From: CAZWRK01 sp964635875
GTDB lineage: Bacteria; Pseudomonadota; Gammaproteobacteria; Burkholderiales; Aquaspirillaceae
Length of the DNA: 24,356 bases
Reading direction: 5' to 3'
Assembly: GCA_964635875.1 (NCBI GenBank)
Contig: CAZWRK010000059.1
Location: forward strand, 1-24,356
Shown: one piece after another, positions 1 through 7,107 of the stretch
Layout: every line of letters starts with the position of its first letter
Position numbering within the stretch: the stretch's first letter is position 1
Translations under genes and position numbers: made by a program
Notes under the pieces: model-generated
The model's database searches: none
Told to the model about the DNA's origin: nothing
The model's input: only the letters and a program-made list of their open reading frames with translations

Positions 1-2
1 AA

Positions 3-53
3 GAGGAAGAAGAGGAAGAAGAGGAAGAAGAGGAAGAAGAGGAAGAAGAGGAA
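3..53 (+). repeat. 9-bp tandem repeat (GAGGAAGAA)n coding poly-Glu
   Basis: Five exact 9-bp units at 3-47 followed by a sixth that drifts into GAT. It keeps the reading frame because the unit is three codons. The start of the array lies outside the window, so copy number is unknown. Purine-only repeats of this kind are prone to slippage. Confidence 0.85.
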
Positions 54-107
54 GATTACGGTGACGACGACGACGGCGGTGATGAAGGAGGCGATGACGA
101 AGAATAA
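3..107 (+). CDS. C-terminal acidic tail of an unidentified protein (5' truncated)
   Basis: Only the last 34 codons lie in the window, ending in TAA at 105-107. The visible residues are 17 glutamates in a row, then DYGDDDDGG and an acidic end DDEE. The glutamates are coded by a 9-bp tandem unit GAGGAAGAA, five perfect copies from 3 to 47. The acidic frame is preferred because it stays acidic past the repeat, into non-repetitive sequence, and ends just before a terminator. The frame starting at base 1 would give a Lys/Arg-rich tail and also runs to a stop near 117, so the frame choice is an inference. The body of the protein is outside the window and no family can be named. Confidence 0.55.
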   Translation, partial: EEEEEEEEEEEEEEEEEDYGDDDDGGDEGGDDEE

Positions 108-127
108 CGCCCCTTAAAACCGGTGGA

Positions 128-159
128 AAAAAGGCTTTTCAGCAATGAAAAGCCTTTTT
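128..159 (+). terminator. Intrinsic terminator after the acidic-tail gene
   Basis: A 13-bp perfect stem (128-140 with 147-159, core AAAAAGGCTTTTC) encloses a 6-base loop. A T-rich run follows on the + strand and an A-run precedes it, so it could act in both directions. It lies 20 bases after the stop at 107. Confidence 0.85.
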
Positions 160-533
160 CTTTTGGGAAAAAGAAGGCTCGAAAAAGCGTTTTATCCTGT
201 TTTTGCACCGCAACAAAGCATAAAAACATAGTTTTGCACCAAAAAATATCTCTTGTTTGTTGCGTTTTTTTCGTGTTTTTTTGTGCAAAAAAAGTGTTTT
301 TTCTTGTTTTTTTGAGAAAAAATTATTTTTTTTTGCGTTTTAAGGGCTGGATAAGCTTTTTTGTGGAATTAGCATTTCAAACTGGTTATTGTTTGCGCAT
401 CTCAAACAGAGATGCCACTTCTTTGCGCAGTAGGCCGCGCAGTGAAATTGCACCATAGAAGTGTGTCCGGTATGCCGGTTAATCAAGAAATACCGTACAG
501 AAATCAACAATAAACACTAGGGAGAATGCCACG
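160..533. other. AT-rich intergenic region upstream of the symporter gene
   Basis: No convincing gene is seen. Bases 180-345 are dominated by runs of T and A, including a near-palindrome T7-GTGC-A7 at 276-293. GTGCAAAA-type words occur as the reverse complement at 200-208 and 232-239, and TTGCACC occurs three times (near 202, 234 and 448). A perfect 7-bp hairpin GCATCTC/GAGATGC lies at 397-415 without a T run. No clear -35/-10 pair was found. The region probably holds the symporter promoter and its 5' leader. An F- and C-rich open frame at 123-458 overlaps the terminator and is treated as spurious. Confidence 0.6.
519..524 (+). promoter_or_regulatory. Ribosome binding site of the symporter gene
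   Basis: AGGGAG nine bases before ATG 534 fixes the start codon of the symporter. Confidence 0.75.
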
Positions 534-2024
534 ATGGATAAAATAGTTGGCGCGATTAACGATGTCATTTGGAGCCCAGCGCTGATCTTTTTGTGCTTGG
601 GCGTCGGTCTGTATTTTTCAATCCGTAGCCGCTTTGCGCAAGTTCGGCACTTTGGCGAAATGATTCGCCTGATGTTAGATGGCAAGTCAGATGAAAGCGG
701 CGTGTCTTCATTCCAAGCGTTGGCGATGACGCTGGCAGGGCGTGTCGGTACCGGTAATATCGCAGGTGTTGCTACCGCGATTACCTTTGGTGGACCTGGC
801 GCAATGTTCTGGATGTGGATGGTCGCCTTTCTTGGTGCGAGCTCGGCTTTTGTCGAATCGACCTTAGGTCAAATCTACAAAGAAAAAATTAACGGTGAAT
901 ATCGTGGTGGCCCTGCGTTCTATATCGAAAAAGGCCTCGGGATGAAACCGTTTGCAATCGTGTTTGCGATTGCGACAATCTTTGCTTGCGGTTTCTTGTT
1001 GCCGGGGACGCAATCGAACTCGATTGGTTCGGGTCTGCAAAACGCATTGGGGATTGATCCTAATGTCACCGCTGCCATTTTGGCCTTGATGCTGGGCTTC
1101 ATCATCTTCGGTGGTGTGAAGCGTATCGCCAAGTTTGCTGAAATCGTGGTGCCGTTCATGGCGTTGGCTTACATCATTGTGGCTTGCGTGATCGTAGCAC
1201 TTCATATCGACCAACTGCCGCACGTTTTGAGCCTGATCTTCAAGAGCGCTTTTGGCTTGGACGCTGGTTTTGGTGCGATCTTGGGTCTGGCGATCCAATG
1301 GGGCGTGAAGCGTGGTGTGTACTCGAATGAAGCCGGTCAAGGTACTGGCCCACACGCCTCTTCTGCTGCGTCAGTTTCGCACCCTGCAAAACAAGGTTTG
1401 GTGCAAGCATTCTCTGTGTATATCGACACACTGTTTGTGTGCTCCGCAACCGCATTCATGCTGCTGATTACCGGTCAATACAACGTTCAAGCGCCGGATG
1501 GTTCCTCTCTGTTTACGGGGATTGCTGGTGTTGCCGCAGGTCCGGGCTACGTTCAAACCGCGATGGAAAACATCATGCCGGGCTTTGGCTCGATCTTTGT
1601 AGCGATTGCTTTGTTCTTCTTCGCTTTCACAACGATCATCGCGTACTACTACATTGCAGAAACCAACATTGCTTACCTCAACCGCAAAATCAACCGCCCG
1701 TGGCTGACCCTGGTTCTGAAAATTGGCATTATGGCGACCGTGGTTTACGGCACTGTTAAAACCGCCGATCTGGCTTGGGGCTTGGGTGATATTGGTGTCG
1801 GCCTGATGGCATGGTTGAACATTGCAGCGATCTTGATGCTACAGAAACCGGCCTTTATCGCGCTGCGTGACTACGAAGCGCAAAAAGCAGAAGGCAAAGA
1901 TCCGGTGTTCCACCCAGAAAAACTCGGTATCAAAAACGCCGACTACTGGGGTGCACATCAGTCTGAAGACAATTTGGACGAAGAGCGCAAACACGGCGGC
2001 CAACCGGTTTACGACAAGATTTGA
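534..2024 (+). CDS. AGCS-family sodium:alanine/glycine symporter
   Basis: This is a 496-residue inner-membrane protein with about ten hydrophobic segments. The family (AlsT/DagA type) takes up alanine or glycine together with Na+. Family hallmarks are visible: SSFQALAMTLAGRVGTGNIA at residues 58-77 and the GVYSNEAGQGTGPHASSAA stretch near residue 270. The C-terminal tail after about residue 440 is hydrophilic. The length is normal for the family. It has its own ribosome site and is bracketed by terminators, so it looks monocistronic. The substrate (alanine, glycine or glutamine) cannot be told from the sequence. I looked for a glycine riboswitch, common before such genes in vibrios, and saw none. 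Confidence 0.93.
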   Translation: MDKIVGAINDVIWSPALIFLCLGVGLYFSIRSRFAQVRHFGEMIRLMLDGKSDESGVSSFQALAMTLAGRVGTGNIAGVATAITFGGPGAMFWMWMVAFLGASSAFVESTLGQIYKEKINGEYRGGPAFYIEKGLGMKPFAIVFAIATIFACGFLLPGTQSNSIGSGLQNALGIDPNVTAAILALMLGFIIFGGVKRIAKFAEIVVPFMALAYIIVACVIVALHIDQLPHVLSLIFKSAFGLDAGFGAILGLAIQWGVKRGVYSNEAGQGTGPHASSAASVSHPAKQGLVQAFSVYIDTLFVCSATAFMLLITGQYNVQAPDGSSLFTGIAGVAAGPGYVQTAMENIMPGFGSIFVAIALFFFAFTTIIAYYYIAETNIAYLNRKINRPWLTLVLKIGIMATVVYGTVKTADLAWGLGDIGVGLMAWLNIAAILMLQKPAFIALRDYEAQKAEGKDPVFHPEKLGIKNADYWGAHQSEDNLDEERKHGGQPVYDKI

Positions 2025-2055
2025 TATTCTTTCGCTCAGAAAGACATCCAATCCT

Positions 2056-2086
2056 AAAACGCTGGGAATTTCCCAGCGTTTTTTTA
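2056..2086 (+). terminator. Intrinsic terminator of the symporter gene
   Basis: A 12-bp perfect stem (AAAACGCTGGGA, 2056-2067, with 2071-2082) has a 3-base loop ATT and runs into a stretch of seven T. It lies 32 bases after the symporter stop. Confidence 0.95.
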
Positions 2087-2101
2087 TGGTAGAGCGTATT
2101 T

Positions 2102-2281
2102 ATGGACTTCCTGCATTCCACATGGTTTTGGCTCATTGTGATCGTTGCCCCGCTGTTTACGATCATCAACACCTTGGCGCGCCTTTCCCGCCAAGCGCCT
2201 CCACCCGATTTGCCCCCCGGCGTTAAACCCGGCTTTAAGCCGCTCGATCGCCCGCCGAAAAAACCACAGCAGCCCGATTGA
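2102..2281 (+). CDS. Small single-pass membrane protein, 59 aa, unknown function
   Basis: ATG 2102 to TGA 2279-2281 codes 59 residues. It starts MDFLHSTWFWLIVIVAPLFT: a short N-terminus, one hydrophobic helix (about residues 8-27), a basic turn (ARLSRQ) and a proline-rich tail (PPPDLPPGVKPGFKP, PPKKPQQP). The positive-inside rule would put the tail in the cytoplasm. It sits alone between the symporter terminator and hemB. The ribosome site is weak (GAG about 8 bases upstream). The architecture recalls small proteobacterial DUF2897-like proteins, but the resemblance is loose. That it is a gene is inferred from the regular TM-plus-tail layout and the lack of any other gene here. Confidence 0.6.
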   Translation: MDFLHSTWFWLIVIVAPLFTIINTLARLSRQAPPPDLPPGVKPGFKPLDRPPKKPQQPD

Positions 2282-2337
2282 AGCGCCTTAATGTCGCCTA
2301 AAGCCCAGCTTTGTTAAGCTGTCAGGGTATTCACGTT

Positions 2338-2369
2338 CACCGCCTTTGCAGTCCATAAAAGAGGCGGTG
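2338..2369 (+). other. Hairpin in the hemB upstream region
   Basis: CACCGCCT at 2338-2345 pairs with AGGCGGTG at 2362-2369 across a 16-base loop. Only a weak T-containing stretch follows. It may be a poor terminator for the small gene upstream or part of the hemB leader. Confidence 0.4.
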
Positions 2370-2408
2370 TGTTTCTAATAGAGCTGCTTCTAAAGGTTTA
2401 CGATCCGT

Positions 2409-3410
2409 ATGATTTTTGCTAATCGCTATTTTTCTACCACACGGATGCGCCGGATGCGCCGTGATGATTTTTCACGTCGTCTCATGCGCGAAAACGTGCT
2501 GACCACCAACGATCTGATCTATCCGGTTTTTGTGCTGGAAGGCGAAAACCGCACCGAAGAAGTGGCCTCGATGCCCGGTGTACAGCGTTTGAGCCTAGAT
2601 CGTTTGATTCCCGTCGCTGAAGAAGTTGTGCGATTGGGCATCCCGATGTTGGCGCTTTTCCCTGTGATTGAAACCGGTAAAACCAACGAGGCCGAAGAAG
2701 CTTTTAACCCCGATGGCTTGGTGCCGACCGTGGTGGCCGAGTTGAAGCAGCGTTTTCCGTCGTTGGGCATCATGACCGATGTCGCGCTCGACCCATACAC
2801 CATTCACGGCCAAGACGGGGTTTTGGATGAAACCGGCTATGTCATGAATGATGAGACGATCGAAGTACTGGTGCGTCAGGCCTTGTGTCATGCTGCCGCC
2901 GGTGCCGATGTGGTCGCACCGTCCGATATGATGGATGGCCGCATTGGGGCGATTCGTGATGTCTTGGAAGAGGCCGGATTCATCCACACGCGAATCATGG
3001 CGTATTCGGCCAAATATGCGTCGGCCTTTTATGGCCCGTTCCGCGATGCGGTTGGCTCATCGGGTAACTTGGGCAAAGGTAATAAATTCAATTACCAAAT
3101 GGATCCCGCCAACAGCGATGAAGCTTTGCAAGAAATCGCGACGGACCTTCAAGAAGGCGCGGATATGGTCATGGTCAAACCGGGGATGCCTTACCTCGAC
3201 GTGGTGCGTCGCTTCAAAGATGAGTTCAAGGTGCCAACCTTTGCTTATCAAGTGTCGGGCGAATACGCGATGCTGAAAGCCGCCGCCCAAAATGGTTGGC
3301 TCAACGAAGAGCAGTGCATGATGGAAAGCTTGCTTGCGTTCAAACGCGCCGGTGCTGATGGCATTTTGACCTACTTTGCGCTTGATGCGGCCCGTCTCCT
3401 AAAAGCTTAA
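2409..3410 (+). CDS. hemB: Delta-aminolevulinic acid dehydratase (porphobilinogen synthase)
   Basis: The enzyme condenses two 5-aminolevulinate molecules into porphobilinogen, the first common step of tetrapyrrole synthesis, in the cytoplasm. The protein has 333 residues, the usual length. The two Schiff-base lysines are K202 in MAYSAKYAS and K257 in MVMVKPGMPYLD. At the position where zinc-dependent enzymes carry three cysteines, this protein reads DVALDPYTIHGQDG. That is the cysteine-free form known from Pseudomonas and other magnesium-dependent members. AAAGG twelve bases before the ATG serves as a modest ribosome site. It is a single gene followed by a strong terminator. The metal type is inferred from the missing cysteines. 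Confidence 0.97.
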   Translation: MIFANRYFSTTRMRRMRRDDFSRRLMRENVLTTNDLIYPVFVLEGENRTEEVASMPGVQRLSLDRLIPVAEEVVRLGIPMLALFPVIETGKTNEAEEAFNPDGLVPTVVAELKQRFPSLGIMTDVALDPYTIHGQDGVLDETGYVMNDETIEVLVRQALCHAAAGADVVAPSDMMDGRIGAIRDVLEEAGFIHTRIMAYSAKYASAFYGPFRDAVGSSGNLGKGNKFNYQMDPANSDEALQEIATDLQEGADMVMVKPGMPYLDVVRRFKDEFKVPTFAYQVSGEYAMLKAAAQNGWLNEEQCMMESLLAFKRAGADGILTYFALDAARLLKA

Positions 3411-3428
3411 TTTCTTTTTTGTCGATTG

Positions 3429-3467
3429 CCCCTGCGCCTTGTGCCGTGCAGGGGTTTTGTTTTTTTG
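3429..3467 (+). terminator. Intrinsic terminator of hemB
   Basis: CCCCTGC (3429-3435) pairs with GCAGGGG (3448-3454) and is followed by TTTTGTTTTTTT. It lies 18 bases after the hemB stop. Confidence 0.92.
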
Positions 3468-3587
3468 TACGACGCTGAACTTGAAATGTTCGATTTTCGG
3501 CAAAGTGGCGTTCTTCTTATGCCTCAATCCTTTGATCTTCCGTCCAGAAGCGCCGATTATGGCTAGAGCACAGAGGCGCAAATCCGG

Positions 3588-3593
3588 TAGAAT
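3588..3593 (+). promoter_or_regulatory. Possible -10 element of the glyQ promoter
   Basis: TAGAAT at 3588-3593 lies 30 bases before glyQ, in the context CCGGTAGAATCG. No good -35 hexamer is seen 16-18 bases upstream, so the assignment is weak. Confidence 0.3.
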
Positions 3594-3623
3594 CGACCGA
3601 CATTTTTTTTATCGCTGGCCGCC

Positions 3624-4517
3624 ATGCTGACATTTCAGGAAATTATTCAAACTCTCCAATCCTATTGGGCGCGTCAAGGCTGTGCCTTGCTCCAGCCTTA
3701 CGATATGGAGATGGGTGCAGGAACCTCACACACTGCAACATTTTTGCGCGCGATTGGCCCCGAGCCGTGGTTTGCCGCCTATGTGCAACCCTCCCGCCGT
3801 CCGAAAGATGGGCGCTATGGTGAAAACCCCAACCGCCTACAGCACTACTACCAATATCAAGTCGTGCTCAAACCCAGCCCGCCCAACATCCAAGATTTAT
3901 ACCTTGGCTCACTGAAAGAGCTGGGCATTGATCCGCTCGTGCACGACATTCGCTTTGTCGAAGACGACTGGGAAAACCCGACGCTTGGCGCATGGGCTCT
4001 CGGTTGGGAAGTCTGGCTGAACGGCATGGAAGTCACTCAGTTCACCTACTTCCAACAAGTCGGCGGTCTCGATTGCAAGCCGGTCTTGGGCGAAATTACC
4101 TACGGGATTGAGCGTCTCGCGATGTATCTGCAAGGCGTCGAAAACGTCTACGATCTGGTCTGGACGGTCCTACCAAACGGCCAAAAGCTCACTTATGGTG
4201 ATGTCTATCATCAGAACGAAGTCGAGCAATCCCAGTACAACTTCGAGCATAGTAATGTTGAATTCTTGCTCGGCCAGTTCAACCAGTTTGAAGCCGAAGC
4301 GCAACGCTTGCTCGAAGCCAACTTGGCTTTGCCGGTTTACGAAATGGTGCTTAAAGCCGCACACACCTTCAACTTGCTCGATGCCCGTGGTGCGATTTCG
4401 GTCACCGAACGCGCGGCCTACATCGGGCGAATTCGCAATCTGGCGCGCCGTGTTGCACAGGCGTTTTATGACTCCCGCGAAGCACTCGGTTTCCCGATGT
4501 GCCAGCCTTCTGCGTGA
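3624..4517 (+). CDS. glyQ: Glycyl-tRNA synthetase alpha subunit
   Basis: This is the catalytic alpha subunit of the bacterial alpha2-beta2 glycyl-tRNA synthetase, which charges tRNA-Gly in the cytoplasm. It has 297 residues, close to the 303 of E. coli. Highly conserved class II blocks are present, including PSRRPKDGRYGENPNRLQHY, RFVEDDWENPTLGAW, EVWLNGMEVTQFTYFQQVGG, GEITYGIERLAMY and YGDVYHQNEVEQS. The N-terminus MLTFQEII is the short betaproteobacterial form. The upstream ribosome site is weak. The stop TGA overlaps the ATG of the next gene (TGATG), which suggests translational coupling. Confidence 0.98.
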   Translation: MLTFQEIIQTLQSYWARQGCALLQPYDMEMGAGTSHTATFLRAIGPEPWFAAYVQPSRRPKDGRYGENPNRLQHYYQYQVVLKPSPPNIQDLYLGSLKELGIDPLVHDIRFVEDDWENPTLGAWALGWEVWLNGMEVTQFTYFQQVGGLDCKPVLGEITYGIERLAMYLQGVENVYDLVWTVLPNGQKLTYGDVYHQNEVEQSQYNFEHSNVEFLLGQFNQFEAEAQRLLEANLALPVYEMVLKAAHTFNLLDARGAISVTERAAYIGRIRNLARRVAQAFYDSREALGFPMCQPSA

Positions 4518-4954
4518 TGCGACTTATGTACCGGATGCTCTTGTTGTGCCTCGCTTTGTTTTGCGCGCCGTGGGTGATGGCCGCCGAAGCCAATTGGCAG
4601 ATTTACCAACGCAGTCCCCGATTGGAGCTGGCGATTGATCGGAACTCGATTGCAATCAAAAAAGGCATGCTGCATTTCCGGCACCAAGAGCGCTTTCGTG
4701 AAAAACAATACGAAAAGCCGCTGAACGTCCATTTCTTTATCCGCCGCATGCAGGTGGTGGTGAATTGTGACCAAGAAGCCTATGCGTTCATTTCTTCTGA
4801 CTACTTTGACCAACAAGGCAAAAATGTCTGGTCAACCTTGTCCCCGCTGGCCGAAGCCCAGTGGCAGCCCCAAGCGGCAGAAGAAGGTTCGATTGCTTTT
4901 GCAATGGTCAACGCTGCTTGCACCATGATTCGCCATCCCGCGTATACCGACTGA
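4517..4954 (+). CDS. Small secreted protein, surface-adhesin E-like
   Basis: The product has 145 residues from ATG 4517, which overlaps the glyQ stop. It begins with a typical signal peptide (basic MRLMYR, hydrophobic LLLCLALF, cleavage likely after VMAAEA), so it is exported. The mature part is rich in beta-type strands (NWQIYQRSPRLELAIDRNSI; MQVVVNCDQEAYAFISSDYF; AMVNAACTMI) and has two cysteines that could pair. This layout resembles the surface-adhesin protein E family (PF16747), as judged by eye. It is the middle gene of the glyQ-x-glyS unit, but nothing suggests a role in tRNA charging. Function unknown. Confidence 0.75.
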   Translation: MRLMYRMLLLCLALFCAPWVMAAEANWQIYQRSPRLELAIDRNSIAIKKGMLHFRHQERFREKQYEKPLNVHFFIRRMQVVVNCDQEAYAFISSDYFDQQGKNVWSTLSPLAEAQWQPQAAEEGSIAFAMVNAACTMIRHPAYTD

Positions 4955-4965
4955 AACGAAACTTT

Positions 4966-7044
4966 ATGCAAACCTTACTCGTCGAATTATTTACTGAGGA
5001 ATTGCCACCGAAGGCGTTGCCTCGATTGGCCGCAAGCTTTGCCGACGCGATTAAAAGCCAATTATTGGCGCGCAAACTGGTCGAGGCCGATGTCGTGGTC
5101 ACACCATTTGCCAGCCCACGCCGCTTGGCGGTGACACTGTCTAGTGTGTTGGCACAAGCGCCCGCGCAAGAAGTGGTCGAAAAAGTGATGCCGGTCAGTG
5201 TGGCCCTCAACGCCGAAGGCCAGCCCTCGCCCGCGCTGATCAAAAAACTCGAAGCCAAAAATATCCCGCTAGACGCCGTTGCCCAATTCGAACGGCAAAT
5301 GGATGGCAAAGCCGAAAGCTTCTTCTATCGCTTTACCGCCGAAGGCGCGCAACTGGATGATGTGCTGGCCGGTATCGTGACCGAAGCGCTGAAAAAACTG
5401 CCGATTCCGAAGCTCATGCATTGGGGTGATCGGGACGTGCTGTTTGTGCGTCCGGTGCATGCCCTAACCATGTTGCACGGCGACCGCATCGTTCCCGGCG
5501 AAGTGCTGGAGCTGCAAAGCGGCCGCGTGACGGGCGGGCATCGTTTCTTGTCTGCCGGTGAGGTATCGATTCCCGCTGCCCAAGACTACGCGCAAGTGCT
5601 GCGTGATCAAGGCAAAGTCATCGCCAGCTTTGACGAACGCCGCGAGCTGATTCGCAGCAAATTGGCCGAAAAAGCCCAAGCTCTCGGCGCAACACTGGCC
5701 GCCGGTGAAGATCTGTTGAACGAAGTCACTGCTTTGGTCGAATGGCCGGTGGTCTTGGAAGCGGGTTTTGAAGCGGAATTCTTGCGTGTGCCGCAAGAGT
5801 GTCTGATTTTGACCATGCAGCAAAACCAAAAATACTTCCCGCTATTAGACGCGCAAGGCAAGCTGATGAACCGCTTCTTGCTCGTGTCGAATATCGAGAA
5901 CGACGACCCGTCACACATTATCCAAGGTAACGAGCGCGTTCTACGTGCCCGCTTGTCAGATGCGCGATTCTTCTTTGAGCAAGACCAAAAACAGAAGCTC
6001 GATAGCCGCCTGAGCAAACTCGCCGACGTGGTATATCACAACAAGATTGGTTCGCAGCTGGAGCGGATTGAGCGGGTCGAAACCCTCGCAGCATGGATTG
6101 CAACTCAGCTTGGTTCGAATGTCGAATTGACCCGCCGCGCTGCGCGTTTAGCCAAAGCCGATTTGGTCAGCGATATGGTCGGCGAATTCCCTGAACTGCA
6201 GGGGATTATGGGCATGTACTACGCGCAACTCGACGGCGAAGCGCCTGAAGTCGCGGCTGCCATCGAAGCCCATTACCACCCACGTTTTGCCGGTGACACG
6301 CTGCCCGAAGGCGAGATTGCCTTGGCCGTCGCTTTGGCCGATAAGCTGGAAATTTTGGCCGGTATTTGGGGGATTGGCTTAATCCCGACTGGCGACAAAG
6401 ACCCATTTGGCTTGCGCCGTCATGCGCTTGGCGTGTTGCGGATGTTGGTCGAAGCGCGCTTGCCGCTCGATTTGAAGGCTCTCTTTGCGGCAGCGGTCGC
6501 GACCTTCCCTGTGGGTGTGATTGCTGACGGCAGCGCCGAGGCGCTGTATGGCTTTGCGCTGGAACGTCTGAAAAACTTGCTCGGTGCCGAGCGTCGTCAG
6601 GATGAGGTCGAAGCGGTGTTGGCATTGGCTCCGACTCGTCTGGACAATCTCAGTGCGGTGCTCGATGCGGTTGCCACTTTCCGCGCCCTGCCTGAAGCGG
6701 CCGCCTTGGCTGCTGCGAATAAGCGGATTCGCAATATCCTGAAGAAGGTCGAAGGCGATCTGCCCGAGGCGATCGACCCCGCCTTGTTTGCCGAATCCGC
6801 AGAAACCGCCTTGGCTGCCGCCATCGAAGCCGCCTTGCCGAGCGTTGATGCGGCTTTTGCCGAGCAAAACTACAGCGCTGCGCTCACCCAATTGGCAACC
6901 TTGCGCGCTGCTGTTGACGCTTTCTTTGAAGGGGTGATGGTAATGGCCGAAGATTCCGCTGTGCGTGCGAATCGCTTGGCGCTGCTGGGGCAGCTGGCAG
7001 GCTTGTTTAACCGAGTCGCGGATATTTCCTTATTGGCCGAGTAA
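4966..7044 (+). CDS. glyS: Glycyl-tRNA synthetase beta subunit
   Basis: This is the beta subunit that binds tRNA-Gly and completes the alpha2-beta2 synthetase. The product has 692 residues from ATG 4966 (MQTLLVELFTEELPPKALP), close to 689 in E. coli. An open frame continues 35 codons upstream, but that extension overlaps the previous gene and lacks family similarity, so the internal ATG is chosen. Family landmarks are FTEELPPKALP at the N-terminus, FASPRRLAV, LTMQQNQKYFPL, HD-domain-like SDMVGEFPELQGIMG and TGDKDPFGLRRHALGVLR. A helical C-terminal anticodon-binding part follows. It lies 11 bases after the small secreted gene and is followed by a terminator-like hairpin. Confidence 0.97.
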   Translation: MQTLLVELFTEELPPKALPRLAASFADAIKSQLLARKLVEADVVVTPFASPRRLAVTLSSVLAQAPAQEVVEKVMPVSVALNAEGQPSPALIKKLEAKNIPLDAVAQFERQMDGKAESFFYRFTAEGAQLDDVLAGIVTEALKKLPIPKLMHWGDRDVLFVRPVHALTMLHGDRIVPGEVLELQSGRVTGGHRFLSAGEVSIPAAQDYAQVLRDQGKVIASFDERRELIRSKLAEKAQALGATLAAGEDLLNEVTALVEWPVVLEAGFEAEFLRVPQECLILTMQQNQKYFPLLDAQGKLMNRFLLVSNIENDDPSHIIQGNERVLRARLSDARFFFEQDQKQKLDSRLSKLADVVYHNKIGSQLERIERVETLAAWIATQLGSNVELTRRAARLAKADLVSDMVGEFPELQGIMGMYYAQLDGEAPEVAAAIEAHYHPRFAGDTLPEGEIALAVALADKLEILAGIWGIGLIPTGDKDPFGLRRHALGVLRMLVEARLPLDLKALFAAAVATFPVGVIADGSAEALYGFALERLKNLLGAERRQDEVEAVLALAPTRLDNLSAVLDAVATFRALPEAAALAAANKRIRNILKKVEGDLPEAIDPALFAESAETALAAAIEAALPSVDAAFAEQNYSAALTQLATLRAAVDAFFEGVMVMAEDSAVRANRLALLGQLAGLFNRVADISLLAE

Positions 7045-7058
7045 TTTTTGATCGGTAT

Positions 7059-7093
7059 ATCGGGTGCTCACCTTGTGTGGGCTCCCGATTTTT
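7059..7093 (+). terminator. Intrinsic terminator or attenuator between glyS and gmhB
   Basis: ATCGGG (7059-7064) pairs with CCCGAT (7084-7089). After a T/T mismatch, GCTCAC (7066-7071) pairs with GTGGGC (7077-7082) across the 5-base loop CTTGT. Five T (7089-7093) follow. The gmhB ribosome site AGGA starts only four bases later, so the element separates glyS from gmhB and may let some transcripts through. Confidence 0.75.
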
Positions 7094-7107
7094 CACAGGA
7101 CAGCACC

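Noticed and set aside
123..458. Open frame of 111 codons rich in Phe, Val and Lys, starting GTG
   Set aside because: It starts within the terminator hairpin region and runs through homopolymer A/T tracts. It has no ribosome site and its composition reflects the AT-rich DNA only.
460..533. Glycine riboswitch before the AGCS gene
   Set aside because: Expected in some relatives, but the conserved aptamer core words are not present in the leader.
1867..2226. 119-codon + strand frame across the end of the symporter gene
   Set aside because: It is out of frame with the well-supported symporter and crosses its terminator. The 59-codon frame at 2102 explains the downstream part better.
4861..4965. 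N-terminal extension of GlyS by 35 codons
   Set aside because: It lies over the end of the secreted-protein gene and lacks family similarity; MQTLLVELFTEELP is the family N-terminus.
7048..7107. TTG start for gmhB 20 codons upstream
   Set aside because: It runs through the terminator hairpin and has no ribosome site; ATG 7108 has AGGA and gives the HAD N-terminus.
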